From Thermohalobaculum sp039805905 (GTDB lineage Bacteria; Pseudomonadota; Alphaproteobacteria; Rhodobacterales; Rhodobacteraceae), in contig JBDIVM010000003.1 in NCBI GenBank assembly GCA_039805905.1, forward strand, positions 248,001 through 312,000: a DNA stretch of 64,000 nt, written 5' to 3'. The position numbers and the translations under genes were made by a program. The notes under the pieces were generated by a model. That model was given only the letters and a program-made list of their open reading frames with translations, was not told the origin of the DNA and made no database searches. Positions 33,746 through 43,054 of the stretch are shown in pieces (position 1 is the stretch's first letter; every line of letters starts with the position of its first letter).

Positions 33746-36534
33746 TTCGGCCCAGCCGCGTCGGGCGCGATGCCCTCGATCGCCTCGACGAGCCGGCGCT
33801 CGATCAGCCTCAGCTTCTGCGGGCTTCGGATCTTGTGACCGAACAGGTCCTTTACGTAGAACACGTCGACCGCGTGCTCGCCATAGGTGGCGATCACCGC
33901 CGAGAAGATGTTGATGTTGAGCGAGGTCAGCGTACGCGCCAGCACGTGCAGCAGCCCCAGCCGGTCCCGGGCATTCACCTCGATCACCGTGTAGAGCTCG
34001 GAGGCGTCGTTCTCGAACACGATCCGGGTCGGGACGGTGAACGAGAGCTCGCGCGGCCTGTCGCGGCGCTTCTCCTGCAGCGCGTCCCGCGCGATCACCT
34101 CGCCGCGCAGGATGCGCTCGATGGTGCGCTTCAGGCGGGGCAGCCGGCTCTCCTCGAAGGGATGGCCCTCGCGGTCCTGGATCCAGAAGGTCGAGCAGGC
34201 CATGCCGTCGGCAGTGGTGTAGGTGCGGGCATCGACAACGTTCGCGCCCGCCACCGCGAAGGCGCCGGCCATGCGGGCGAAGATGCCGGGGTGATCCTGC
34301 ATGTAGAGGCAGGCCTTGGTCGCGTCGTGGCTCTCGTCCGGCATGAAGCGGCTGACAAAACCGTCGGCGCCCCGCGCGTCGTGCGCCAGCTCGGCGAATA
34401 TCGCGTGGGTGCCGGGATCGAGCCCCAGCCAGTAGGGCGGGTAGTGCCGGCCCATCTCCGCCTCGCGGTCAGCCTCGGGCCAGTGGCTCAGAAGCTGCGC
34501 CAGCGCCCCGCGCGCCTCGTCGACGCGCGCGGCGTTCGAGATTTCGCCGCTGCCGCCGGTCAGCAGATCGCGGGTGTCCCAGTAGAGCTTGCGCAGGAGC
34601 TGGGCCTTCCAGTTGTTCCAGACCCTCGGTCCGACGCCGCGGATGTCGCAGACGGTCAGCACCAGCAGCAGCCGCAGCCGGCCCGGGCTCTGCACCACCT
34701 GGGCGAAGTCGCGGACGGTGCGCGGGTCCGAGATGTCGCGCTTCTGGGCGACGTCCGACATCAGCAGGTGGTGGCGCACCAGCCAGACCACCATCTCGGT
34801 TTCGGCCTCGTCGAAGCCCATGCGCGGGCAGACCGTCCCCGCGATCTCGGCGCCGACCTCGCAGTGGTCGCGCCGGTCGCCCTTGCCCAGATCGTGCAGC
34901 AGCAACGCCATGTAGAGCACCCGGCGGTTGATGCCGTCCTTCATGATCTCGGTGGCGACCGGATGCTCCTCGCTCGCTTCGAGCTTCTCGATCTGGTTCA
35001 GCGTCGCGATGGTCTGGATGGTATGCTCGTCCACCGTGTAGTGGTGGTACATGTTGAACTGCATCATCGCGACCACGCGGCCGAACTCCGGGATGAAGCG
35101 GCCGAGCACGCCCGTCTCGTTCATCAGCCGGAGCAGCCATTCGCCATTCGCCGCATCGGTGAGCATCTCGAGGAAGAGCGCGGCTGCGTCGGGATTGCCG
35201 CGCAGCCTGTCGTCGATCAGGTCCAGGGTCTGGGTCACCAGTCTCAGCGCCGCGGGGTGGATGTGGGCATCGAGCCGGGCCGCATCGCGGAACAGGCGGA
35301 AGATGTTAACGGGCTCCTCGGCAAAGACGCTCTCGTCGCGGATGCTGAGCCGCCCGTCGCGCACCGCGAAGCGCTGCCCCGGATCGCTGGCGCCGCTGCG
35401 GAAGCTGAGGGCGCGCAGCAGCATCGAGAGACGTGGCGGCGCCTTGGCGTGCTGCGCTTCCAGCGCGGCCGAGAAGATGCGGGTCAGGTCGCCGACATTC
35501 TTGGCATGGCGGAAGTAGGCATGCATGAAATGCTCGACGCCCATCCGCCCGTCACGGTCCGAGAATCCCATGCGCCGGGCGATCTCGACCTGGCGATCGA
35601 AGGTGAGCTGCTCCTGGGCCCGCCCGGCGAGATCGTGCAGGTGGCAACGCACGGCCCAGAGGAACTTCGAGGCGTCGGCAAAGCGGCGCACCTCGTCCTC
35701 CTCGAACACGCCCTTGCGGACCAGATCCCAGGCAGACCCGGTCCGGTAGATGTATTTCGAGATCCAGTGCAGCGACTGCAGGTCGCGCAGGCCGCCCTTG
35801 CCCTCCTTGATGTTGGGCTCGAGCAGGTAGCGCGAGCCGCCGTGGCGGCCGTGCCGTTCCTCGCGCTCGGCGAGCTTGGCCTCGACGAATTCGTGCCGGC
35901 TGCGCTGGAACAGCTCTTTCCAGATCCGGGCGTCGAGCTCGTCGAACGGCGCGCGGTCGCCGCAGATGAAGCGCTTTTCGAGCAGCGCCGTGCGGATCGT
36001 CATGTCGGCGCCGGCGAGGCGGATGCACTCCTCGATGCTGCGCGCCGAGTGGCCGATCTTCACCTTCAGGTCCCAGAGGATGTAGAGCATGCTCTCGATC
36101 ACGCTCTCGCCCCAGGCGGTCTGCTTCCAGGGAGTAAGGAACAGCAGGTCGATGTCGGAGTAGGGCGCCATCTCGCCCCGGCCGGTGCCGCCAACCGCCG
36201 CCACGGCCAGCCGCTCGCCCTTGGTGCGGATCGGCGCCGGGTGGAGATGCTGGGCGCAGAAGTGGAAGGCGGCCGCCACCATCACATCGGCGACATGGGC
36301 GTAGCTCCGCGCGACGCGCAGCCCGGCATGGGGATGCTCGACGAGCGCGGCCCGTATCTTCGCTCGGCCGGCCTCGACCGTCTCGCGGATCAGCCGGATC
36401 GCCTCGCGCGGCCGGTCGGCGGGCGGACCGCCGGCCACAGCGGCGTCGATGGCCAGCTTCAGTCCCGCGAGGTCCGCCAGCGCATCGGGCGGCGCCACAA
36501 GATGCAGGAGGCCGGCAAAGCTTGCTGCCGGCAT
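33742..36534 (-). CDS. glnD: PII uridylyltransferase/uridylyl-removing enzyme
   Basis: GlnD senses glutamine and modifies PII proteins (GlnB/GlnK). It has 930 residues from ATG 36534. The nucleotidyltransferase motif is GGTGRGEMAPYSDIDLLFL; the HD phosphohydrolase motif includes LLLHDLGKGDRRDH; two C-terminal ACT domains (DHPGIFARMAGAFAVAG and NARDRLGLLHVLARTL) bind glutamine. Upstream in-frame GTG 36567 and TTG 36585 are possible, the latter overlapping the preceding gene. It is coupled to murJ. The glutamate synthase genes at the left edge and rpoN belong to the same nitrogen network. Confidence 0.96.
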   Translation of the reverse strand: MPAASFAGLLHLVAPPDALADLAGLKLAIDAAVAGGPPADRPREAIRLIRETVEAGRAKIRAALVEHPHAGLRVARSYAHVADVMVAAAFHFCAQHLHPAPIRTKGERLAVAAVGGTGRGEMAPYSDIDLLFLTPWKQTAWGESVIESMLYILWDLKVKIGHSARSIEECIRLAGADMTIRTALLEKRFICGDRAPFDELDARIWKELFQRSRHEFVEAKLAEREERHGRHGGSRYLLEPNIKEGKGGLRDLQSLHWISKYIYRTGSAWDLVRKGVFEEDEVRRFADASKFLWAVRCHLHDLAGRAQEQLTFDRQVEIARRMGFSDRDGRMGVEHFMHAYFRHAKNVGDLTRIFSAALEAQHAKAPPRLSMLLRALSFRSGASDPGQRFAVRDGRLSIRDESVFAEEPVNIFRLFRDAARLDAHIHPAALRLVTQTLDLIDDRLRGNPDAAALFLEMLTDAANGEWLLRLMNETGVLGRFIPEFGRVVAMMQFNMYHHYTVDEHTIQTIATLNQIEKLEASEEHPVATEIMKDGINRRVLYMALLLHDLGKGDRRDHCEVGAEIAGTVCPRMGFDEAETEMVVWLVRHHLLMSDVAQKRDISDPRTVRDFAQVVQSPGRLRLLLVLTVCDIRGVGPRVWNNWKAQLLRKLYWDTRDLLTGGSGEISNAARVDEARGALAQLLSHWPEADREAEMGRHYPPYWLGLDPGTHAIFAELAHDARGADGFVSRFMPDESHDATKACLYMQDHPGIFARMAGAFAVAGANVVDARTYTTADGMACSTFWIQDREGHPFEESRLPRLKRTIERILRGEVIARDALQEKRRDRPRELSFTVPTRIVFENDASELYTVIEVNARDRLGLLHVLARTLTSLNINIFSAVIATYGEHAVDVFYVKDLFGHKIRSPQKLRLIERRLVEAIEGIAPDAAGPK

Positions 36535-36574
36535 CGTTTCCGGGCTGTGTATGGCGGCCTCGGCCACGGCGGGG

Positions 36575-37777
36575 TCACGAGCCAAGATCGAGCCGGAGCG
36601 GGGCGGGATCGACGACCGCGAATCCGCGCGGGCCGACCTCGAGGATCGCCAGCGCCCGCAGGTTGCGGCCGTCCGGCTCGAAGCGCACTGGCCCGAGCGC
36701 ACCCTGGAAGCCCTCGGGGCGCGTCAGGGCGGCGCGGCTGAACGGATCACCGGACCGGGCAATGCGCGCCTCGGCAAGCAGCTGGCCGGCGACTTGCATC
36801 GCATCGTAACCGAGGACCGCGATCAGGGGGGGCCGGGCCCCGTAACGCGCGGCGTAGAGCCCGGCGAAGCGGTCCAGTTGCGCCGGGTCGGGAGCCGGGA
36901 ACCAGCCGCCCCGGAGCGCCGGCTCCTGCAGCGTAGCGCTCGAGTTCCACTGTCCGAGGCCGAGATACCGGGTCACGGCGGGGTCGAGCCCGGCATAGTC
37001 CATGAAGGCCCCGACCGATCGCAGGCCCTGGCCGCTGTCGGGGAGCAGGATGGCGGTGGCCCCTGCCGCCCGGGCCGCGCCGGCGAACGGACCGGCAGCG
37101 TCCTGGATGCCCTGGAAGCTGCGTTCGTAGGCCTGGGTTGCGACGACCTGGGCACCGGAGCGCCGAGCGCCTTCTTCCGCACCGCGGACGGCGGCCATAC
37201 CGTAGTCGGTCAGGGGGTGGAACACGGCGATGCGGTCGTAGCCGCGCGCCGCGGCAAAGCCGATGATCCGCGCGGCCTCCGCTTCCGGCAGGAAGCCGCT
37301 GACGAACACCGGTCCGCCCGCCACCTTGCTGTCCGTGGAGAACGACAGCACGTGGATCCCGGCCGCGGCGGCGACGTCTCCGACGGCGGGTGTATTGGCA
37401 CCGAACAGCGGGCCGAGGATGAGACCGGCGCCGTCGGCCACCGCCTGCTGCGCGGCGGCGCGCGCCCGGCCCGGGTCACCGGCGGTGTCGTAGACCCGGA
37501 GCCGGAGCGCCGGGTCGGCGATGTCCGTCTCGGCCATCTTCGCGGCGTTGGCAAGCGCCTGACCGGCACTCCGCGCGCCCTCGTCCGCCGCGCTGAGCGG
37601 CGCAAGCAGCGCAACCAGCGCCGGACCCGCAGGGCTCGCCGCCGGCTGCTGCGCCGGTGCGGCCTGCTTGGCGCCTGACTCGGGCCGCGACGCGGCGGTG
37701 GGCGCGCAGGCGCCGGCGAGAAGAACGAAGGCGGTCGCCAGCGCCAGGGCGGAAGCGGAGAGCGGCGGTCGCGCCAT
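36575..37777 (-). CDS. LpoA-like penicillin-binding protein activator (periplasmic-binding fold lipoprotein)
   Basis: A 400-residue exported protein with a type I periplasmic-binding fold, matching the C-terminal domain of LpoA/YraM, the outer-membrane activator of PBP1A. The signal peptide ends LLAGACAP with the Cys at residue 24; the -3 residue is Ala, so the lipobox is slightly irregular. Core segments include ALVALLAPLS, LILGPLFGAN and AVFHPLTDYGM. The tetratricopeptide half of E. coli LpoA is absent. ATG 37777 follows AGAGG at 5 nt. It is divergent from rsmI, as yraM and yraL (rsmI) are in E. coli. Confidence 0.88.
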   Translation of the reverse strand: MARPPLSASALALATAFVLLAGACAPTAASRPESGAKQAAPAQQPAASPAGPALVALLAPLSAADEGARSAGQALANAAKMAETDIADPALRLRVYDTAGDPGRARAAAQQAVADGAGLILGPLFGANTPAVGDVAAAAGIHVLSFSTDSKVAGGPVFVSGFLPEAEAARIIGFAAARGYDRIAVFHPLTDYGMAAVRGAEEGARRSGAQVVATQAYERSFQGIQDAAGPFAGAARAAGATAILLPDSGQGLRSVGAFMDYAGLDPAVTRYLGLGQWNSSATLQEPALRGGWFPAPDPAQLDRFAGLYAARYGARPPLIAVLGYDAMQVAGQLLAEARIARSGDPFSRAALTRPEGFQGALGPVRFEPDGRNLRALAILEVGPRGFAVVDPAPLRLDLGS

Positions 37778-37891
37778 GTTAACCTCTTCTTTCACTTTGC
37801 TCCGGTCTGACAATATACAGCAAAGTTGCAGCAGAAACGGAAACCCGGGTTCCGGGCAGTCCCGCCGGCCGAGCCTCGCCATTTGGACGTT
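37778..37891. promoter_or_regulatory. Divergent promoter region of the lpoA-like gene and rsmI
   Basis: The part from 37785 to 37845 is strikingly AT-rich for this genome and contains TATATT on the minus strand and TATACA on the plus strand, overlapping near 37813-37820. Good -35 partners at standard spacing are not clear, so only the region is given. Confidence 0.4.
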
Positions 37892-38821
37892 ATGAGCGCC
37901 ACGCCAGAAAGTAAACGCGCCCAGCGCGCCGCCGCGGCGGCCGTCCCGGCCGCGCCGCTCGCGCCCGGGCTCTATCTGGTGGCGACCCCGATCGGCAACG
38001 CGCGCGACGTGACCCTGCGCGCGCGCGACGTGCTGGCGCGCGCCGGCGCGATCGCGGCCGAAGACACGCGGACCACACGCAAGCTGATGGAGATCCACGG
38101 CATTCCGCTCGGCGGCCGGCCGATGATCGCGTACAACGACCGCAACGGCGCCGAGCGGCGGCCGCGCATTCTCGGCTGGCTCCGCGAGGGCATGAGCGTC
38201 GCCTACTGCTCGGACGCCGGCACGCCGCTCGTCGCCGACCCCGGATACCGGCTGGTGCAGGAGGTGCTGGCGGCAGGGCTGGCGGTGACGGCGGTGCCGG
38301 GCGCCTCGGCCGTCCTGACCGCGCTCTCGCTCGCCGGCCTGCCGACCGACCGGTTCCTGTTCGCGGGATTCCTGCCGCCCCGCCAGGCCGCCCGCAGGGC
38401 GGTATTGGCCGAGTTCGGGAACCTTCGCGCGACGCTCGTGTTCTACGAGAGCCCGCGCCGCCTCGCCGGCGCGCTCGCCGACATGGCCGCGGTCCTCGGC
38501 GGCGACCGCGACGGGGCGGTGGCGCGCGAGTTGACAAAGCATTTCGAGGAGGTGCGGCGCGCCCCGCTCGCCGGGCTGGCCGCGCACTACGCCGCGGCCG
38601 GGGCACCGAAGGGCGAGGTGGTGGTGCTGGTCGGGCCGCCGCGGGACGAGGCCGGGCGGGCGGCCGGCGAAGCCGCGCTCGACGCGGAACTGGCGCGGGC
38701 GCTCGCGACGCTCTCGGTCAAGGACGCGGCGCGCGACGTTGCAGTGCGGCTGAAGCTGCCCCGGCGCGAGGTCTATGCCCGGGCGCTGGAACTGGCGCGG
38801 AAACGGCCCGGGCGGCAATGA
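37892..38821 (+). CDS. rsmI: 16S rRNA (cytidine(1402)-2'-O)-methyltransferase
   Basis: A tetrapyrrole-methylase-fold enzyme, 309 residues. It adds the 2'-O-methyl group of C1402 in the ribosomal P site. Signatures are LYLVATPIGNARDVTLRA, EDTRTTRKLM, SDAGTPLVADPGYRLV and VPGASAVLTAL. ATG 37892 gives a 27-residue Ala-rich lead before the fold. It is followed 4 bp later by yraN, with which it is often paired. Confidence 0.96.
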   Translation: MSATPESKRAQRAAAAAVPAAPLAPGLYLVATPIGNARDVTLRARDVLARAGAIAAEDTRTTRKLMEIHGIPLGGRPMIAYNDRNGAERRPRILGWLREGMSVAYCSDAGTPLVADPGYRLVQEVLAAGLAVTAVPGASAVLTALSLAGLPTDRFLFAGFLPPRQAARRAVLAEFGNLRATLVFYESPRRLAGALADMAAVLGGDRDGAVARELTKHFEEVRRAPLAGLAAHYAAAGAPKGEVVVLVGPPRDEAGRAAGEAALDAELARALATLSVKDAARDVAVRLKLPRREVYARALELARKRPGRQ

Positions 38822-38825
38822 TGCC

Positions 38826-39209
38826 ATGGCGATGACCCCGCGGCGAGGCCGGACCAACTACCGCAGCGGGCTCGCCGCCGAGGAGCAGGCGGCCCGCGCC
38901 TACCGGCAGAAGGGCGCCGAGATCCTGGCACGGCGCCACCGCTCGGAGGCCGGCGAGATCGACCTGATCGTCCGGATGGGCGGGATTCTGGTCTTCGTCG
39001 AGGTGAAGAGGCGCAAAAAAAGCGCCGAACTGGCCGATTCTGTCTCCGAAAGGCAATGGCAACGCTTGGGATTGGCTGCGACACACTATATGCTGTCGTT
39101 TCGTAACGAGACGGGCGCGATCCGTGGTTGCCGCTTCGACGTCGCACTTGTCGGCGCCGACGGCAGGCTGGAGATCATCGAGAATGCCCGCAGTTTCGAC
39201 GAGTATTGA
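38826..39209 (+). CDS. YraN/UPF0102 family nuclease-fold protein
   Basis: A 127-residue protein of the UPF0102 family, with a restriction-endonuclease-like core: the acid and lysine set is visible in EAGEIDLIVRMGGILVFVEV followed by KRR. Biochemical function is unproven; the family is linked by context to Holliday-junction-like or RNA processing. It lies between rsmI (4 bp upstream) and the BON lipoprotein gene (14 bp downstream), an arrangement matching E. coli yraL-yraM-yraN-yraO-yraP. Confidence 0.93.
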   Translation: MAMTPRRGRTNYRSGLAAEEQAARAYRQKGAEILARRHRSEAGEIDLIVRMGGILVFVEVKRRKKSAELADSVSERQWQRLGLAATHYMLSFRNETGAIRGCRFDVALVGADGRLEIIENARSFDEY

Positions 39210-39223
39210 GGCGGAGCAAAACC

Positions 39224-39841
39224 ATGACATCGAGACTAATCCTGGCGGCGGCATGCCTGTCCGGGTTCGCACTCGCCGGCTGCGCGCCGGCGATCCTGAT
39301 CGGCACCGGAGCGGTCGCCGTCGGCACCGTCGCCGAAGACCGCACGACGATGGCCAACCTCACGGATATCGAGATCGAGCTCAGCATCCAGAATGCGCTG
39401 CTCAACAAGTCGGGCGCGCTGTTCCGGGATGTTGCGGTCGAGGTTGTCGAGGGCCGGGTGCTCCTCGCCGGGAACGTGCCAACCCGCGAGGACAAGATCG
39501 AGGCGTCGCGGATCGCCTGGGAGACCGAGGGCGTCACCGAGGTCGAGGACGAGCTGACGGTGGGCGAGAACCAGGGGACCATGGCCTATCTCACCGATGC
39601 GCGCATCTCGAACACGTTGCGGCTGGCGCTCTTGACCGATACCAGCATCAAGTCGGTCAACTACAATGTCGAGACGGTAAACCGGGTCGTCCACGTCACC
39701 GGAATCGCCCGCTCGCGGACCGAGCTTGACCGCGTGATCCGCCATGCGCAGGAAGTGGAGGGCGTGGAGCGGGTGGTGAGCCATGCCCTGACGCTTGACG
39801 ATCCGCGCCGGGCCGCCGTGGCCTCGACGCCGCCCGGCTGA
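39224..39841 (+). CDS. BON-domain outer-membrane lipoprotein (DolP/YraP-like)
   Basis: A 205-residue lipoprotein with a clean lipobox LAGC at 17-20 and two BON domains (about 48-115 and 125-190), the fold that binds anionic phospholipid. In E. coli the yraN-linked homologue DolP (YraP) supports outer-membrane integrity and the BAM complex; this gene has the same neighbours, which supports the analogy. The linker AVAVGTVAEDRTTMANLTD is typical of the group. It is followed by gshB after 96 bp. Confidence 0.92.
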   Translation: MTSRLILAAACLSGFALAGCAPAILIGTGAVAVGTVAEDRTTMANLTDIEIELSIQNALLNKSGALFRDVAVEVVEGRVLLAGNVPTREDKIEASRIAWETEGVTEVEDELTVGENQGTMAYLTDARISNTLRLALLTDTSIKSVNYNVETVNRVVHVTGIARSRTELDRVIRHAQEVEGVERVVSHALTLDDPRRAAVASTPPG

Positions 39842-39937
39842 CCGGAACGAGACCGTCGCGCCCGCCCCGGCGGGCGCGGCTTGCCTTGCCCGGACCCCGA
39901 GCCTATGCCCAGCAGACGCGCCCTGCACGAGTTGCCC

Positions 39938-40882
39938 ATGCCACTTTCCGTTGCCATCCAGATGGACCCGATCGAGTCGGTGAACATCAACGCCGATTCG
40001 ACCTTCCGCCTCGCGCTCGAGGCGCAGGCGCGGGGCCACGGGCTGTTCTATTACCGGGTGCCGGATCTGGTCTGGGAATCCGGCCGGGTGCTGGCCACCG
40101 GCTGGCCGATCGAGGTCCGGCGCGAGCAGGGCAACCATGTCACACTGGGCGAACGGCAGACCCGCGACCTCGGGCAGATGGACGTGGTGCTGCTGCGCCA
40201 GGACCCGCCCTTCGACATGAGCTATGTGACCAACACGCATCTCCTGGAGAAGATCCACCCCGGGACGCTGGTGGTGAACGACCCGTTCTGGGTGCGCAAC
40301 TGCCCCGAGAAGCTGCTGGTCCTCGACTTCCTCGACCTGACGCCGCCGACCATGATCGCGCGCAGCCTCGAGGCGCTGCGCGACTTCCGGGCGCGGCACG
40401 GCGACATCATCCTGAAGCCGCTCTACGGCAATGGCGGCGCCGGGGTGTTCAGGCTCGGCCATGGCGACAGCAACCTGAACGCGCTCCATGAGCTCTTCAT
40501 CGGCATCAACCGCGAGCCGCTGATCGCGCAGAAGTTCGTTCCCGACGTCGAGAAGGGCGACAAGCGGGTGATCCTGGTCGACGGCGAGCCGGTCGGCGCG
40601 ATCAACCGCATTCCCGCGGCGGGCGAGACCCGGTCGAACATGCATGTGGGCGGCCGGCCCGAGAAGATCGCGCTCAACGACCGCGACCGCGAAATCTGCG
40701 CCCGTATCGGGCCGGTGCTGCGCGAGAAGGGGCTGATCTTCACCGGCATCGACGTGATCGGCAGCTGGCTGACCGAGATCAATGTCACCTCGCCGACCGG
40801 CATCCAGGAGCTCGAGCGCTTCGACGGCGTCAATGTCGCGGCCCGGATCTGGGAGGCGATCGAGCGCCGAAGGAGGCTCTGA
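39938..40882 (+). CDS. gshB: Glutathione synthetase
   Basis: An ATP-grasp ligase, 314 residues. It joins gamma-glutamylcysteine and glycine. Features are the N-terminal MDPIESVNINADSTF, the ATP-binding LKPLYGNGGAGVFRL and KFVPDVEKGDKRVILVDGEP, and the metal-binding TEINVTSPTGIQELE. ATG 39938 matches the conserved start; ATG 39905 would add 11 residues. The alpha/beta hydrolase gene follows after 5 bp. Confidence 0.97.
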   Translation: MPLSVAIQMDPIESVNINADSTFRLALEAQARGHGLFYYRVPDLVWESGRVLATGWPIEVRREQGNHVTLGERQTRDLGQMDVVLLRQDPPFDMSYVTNTHLLEKIHPGTLVVNDPFWVRNCPEKLLVLDFLDLTPPTMIARSLEALRDFRARHGDIILKPLYGNGGAGVFRLGHGDSNLNALHELFIGINREPLIAQKFVPDVEKGDKRVILVDGEPVGAINRIPAAGETRSNMHVGGRPEKIALNDRDREICARIGPVLREKGLIFTGIDVIGSWLTEINVTSPTGIQELERFDGVNVAARIWEAIERRRRL

Positions 40883-40887
40883 CGCCG

Positions 40888-41835
40888 ATGTCGCTGCGCC
40901 TCCGGCTACTGAGCCTGATCCTGCGGCTGGGGGTGAAGACGGCGCTGAACCGGGTCAGGACACCGCAGGCAATGCGCGCGGGCTTCGAGCGGGTCGCGGC
41001 GCGCGTCTTCGCGGCGCCGGAGGACGCCAATTTCGTGCCCGACACGATCCGCCGCGACGGCGCGCATGGCAATGGCGGGCCGATCGAGGCGCTCTGGGCG
41101 AGCCGCGGCCGGCCGGACCGGCACCGGGTGATCCTCTATCTGCATGGCGGGGCCTATCTCTCGGGGTCGCCGCGCACCCACCGGCACCTTGCCGCCTGGC
41201 TCGGCGGCGCGGCCGGGGCAAGGGTGCTGCTGCCCGATTACCGGCTGGCGCCCGAGCATCCCTTCCCGGCGGCGATCGAGGATTCGGTGGCCAGCTACCG
41301 CCACCTGCTCGGCGCGGGCTACGAGGCGCAGCACATCGCGCTCGCGGGCGATTCCGCCGGAGGCGGCCTGGTCTTCGCGCTGCTGCAGCGGATCGAGGCG
41401 CTGGACCTGATGCGCCCGGCCTGCGCGGTTGCCTTCTCGCCCTGGACCGACCTGACGCTGGGTGGCGCGAGCCTGCGCCGCAACGCACGGCGCGACGCGA
41501 TGCTGCCGATCCGCCGCGCGCCCGAGGCGGTCCGCCATTATCTCGGCGACGCGCCGGCCACCGATCCGCTGGCCTCGCCGGCGTTCGGCAGCTACCGGAA
41601 CCCGCCGCCGGTGCTGATCCTGGCCTCGGCGGCCGAGGTGCTCTGCGACGATGCCGTGGCGATGGCGAACCGCCTGCGCGAGGCGGGCGGCGACGTGACG
41701 CTGGAGATCTGGAGGGACATGCCGCACGCTTGGCCGTTCTTCACCGGCTACCTCCCTGCCGCCGGGGCAACCCTGCTCCGCGCCGGACAGTTCATTGCGC
41801 GGCATCTGGCGGACGGGGAGCGCATCACCGGCTGA
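40888..41835 (+). CDS. Alpha/beta hydrolase, hormone-sensitive-lipase family
   Basis: A 315-residue esterase of the HSL (family IV) type. The oxyanion-hole motif HGGAY is at 86-90, the nucleophile Ser156 in GDSAGGG; Asp and His of the triad are in the C-terminal part (near ILASAAEVLCDDA and MPHAWPFF). The first 45 residues form a basic helical cap. Likely substrates are short-chain esters; none can be assigned. It is joined to gshB (5 bp gap) and converges with hisE. Confidence 0.93.
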   Translation: MSLRLRLLSLILRLGVKTALNRVRTPQAMRAGFERVAARVFAAPEDANFVPDTIRRDGAHGNGGPIEALWASRGRPDRHRVILYLHGGAYLSGSPRTHRHLAAWLGGAAGARVLLPDYRLAPEHPFPAAIEDSVASYRHLLGAGYEAQHIALAGDSAGGGLVFALLQRIEALDLMRPACAVAFSPWTDLTLGGASLRRNARRDAMLPIRRAPEAVRHYLGDAPATDPLASPAFGSYRNPPPVLILASAAEVLCDDAVAMANRLREAGGDVTLEIWRDMPHAWPFFTGYLPAAGATLLRAGQFIARHLADGERITG

Positions 41836-41862
41836 ACGGGCCGCCCCGCCGGGCGTCAGCCG
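41829..41862. terminator. Hairpin holding both stop codons of the hydrolase gene and hisE
   Basis: CGGCTGA (41829-41835) pairs perfectly with TCAGCCG (41856-41862); the two stop codons form the ends of the two arms. The 20-nt loop is GC-rich and can fold further. Confidence 0.48.
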
Positions 41863-42191
41863 CCCTTGCGCGACGCCTTCTCGGCGATGCCGGAGATCCC
41901 CTCCCGGCGCTCGAGTTCGGCCAGAATGTCGGCGAGCGGAACCCCGGCGGACTCGATCATGACGAGGAAGTGGTAGAGCACATCCGCCCCCTCGCGGGTC
42001 AGGGCGGCGGGATCGCCCGGGCCCGAATCGATTCTGGCAGCCTCGACGATCGCCTCGATCGCCTCCTCGCCGAACTTCGCGGCGCACCCCGCCGGCCCCT
42101 TCGCCAGCAGGGCGGCGGTGTGCGACGACGCCGGGTCGGCGCGCCGCCGCGCGGCGATGGTGGCGGCGAGGCGGGCCAGGACGCTGCTCAC
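41856..42191 (-). CDS. hisE: Phosphoribosyl-ATP diphosphatase
   Basis: Second step of histidine synthesis, hydrolysing PR-ATP to PR-AMP. It has 111 residues with the MazG-like metal motif KFGEEAIEAIVEA and EGADVLYHFLVMI. The GTG start at 42191 overlaps the hisF stop (GTGA), so the two are coupled. It is the last histidine gene of this cluster; the fused HisI half is not present. Confidence 0.95.
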   Translation of the reverse strand: MSSVLARLAATIAARRRADPASSHTAALLAKGPAGCAAKFGEEAIEAIVEAARIDSGPGDPAALTREGADVLYHFLVMIESAGVPLADILAELERREGISGIAEKASRKGG

Positions 42192-42952
42192 AGCCGCACC
42201 GGGACGCCGTGGCGGGCCATGTGCAGCTTGGCCTCGCGCACCGTGTGCTCGCCGAAATGGAAGATCGAGGCCGCCAGCACCGCCGAGGCATGACCCTCGG
42301 TCACGCCCTCGACCAGGTGATCGAGCGTCCCGACGCCGCCCGAGGCGATGACCGGGATCGTCACCGCATCGGCCACGGCGCGGGTCAGCGGCAGGTTGAA
42401 GCCCTCGCGCGTGCCGTCGCGGTCCATCGAGGTCAGCAGGATCTCGCCCGCGCCGCTTTGCTCCATCAGCTTCGCGAACGCGACCGCGTCGATGCCGGTT
42501 GCCTCGCGCCCGCCATGGGTGAAGATCTCGAATCCGCTCGGCGTCGTGCCACCCGACTTGGCGTCGATCGCCACCACGATGCATTGCGCGCCGAACTTCT
42601 CGGCCGCCCGGCGGACGAAGTCAGGATCCTTCACGGCCGCCGTGTTGACCGAGACCTTGTCGGCGCCCGCCAGCAGCAGCGCCCGGATGTCCTCGAGCGT
42701 CCGCACCCCGCCGCCGATGGTCAGCGGCATGAAGCACTCATCGGCGGTGCGGCGGGCGACCTCGAGGATGGTGCCGCGCCCCTCGTGGCTCGCCGTGATG
42801 TCGAGGAAGAGAAGCTCGTCAGCGCCTGCCGCATCGTAGATCCGCGCCTGCTCCACCGGGTCGCCGGCATCGACGAGATCGACGAAGTTGACACCCTTGA
42901 CGACGCGGCCGTCTCGGACGTCGAGGCAGGGAATGATCCGGGTCTTCAGCAT
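42188..42952 (-). CDS. hisF: Imidazole glycerol phosphate synthase, cyclase subunit
   Basis: A 254-residue (beta-alpha)8 barrel. It uses ammonia from HisH to close the imidazole ring. Catalytic Asp11 is in IIPCLDVRDGRVVKGVNF, and the second Asp lies in VVAIDAKSGG near residue 130. Phosphate-binding ends TIGGGVRT and IASGGVGT are intact. It lies between hisE and a DUF302 gene on the opposite strand, which separates it from hisA. Confidence 0.97.
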   Translation of the reverse strand: MLKTRIIPCLDVRDGRVVKGVNFVDLVDAGDPVEQARIYDAAGADELLFLDITASHEGRGTILEVARRTADECFMPLTIGGGVRTLEDIRALLLAGADKVSVNTAAVKDPDFVRRAAEKFGAQCIVVAIDAKSGGTTPSGFEIFTHGGREATGIDAVAFAKLMEQSGAGEILLTSMDRDGTREGFNLPLTRAVADAVTIPVIASGGVGTLDHLVEGVTEGHASAVLAASIFHFGEHTVREAKLHMARHGVPVRL

Positions 42953-43054
42953 GGGAGCCGCGCTTTATGCCGCATGCCGGACCCAGTAGACTTGCGGGCG
43001 CCGCAAGGCAAGATGGCACGACTTGACCCGAAGTTCGGACCAGAGGAGATCCCC

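Noticed and set aside
33736..36741. A 1001-codon open frame on the plus strand opposite glnD
   Set aside because: It mirrors the glnD codons, is rich in His, Arg, Gly and Ala, and has no family signature. Long antisense frames are expected at this GC content.
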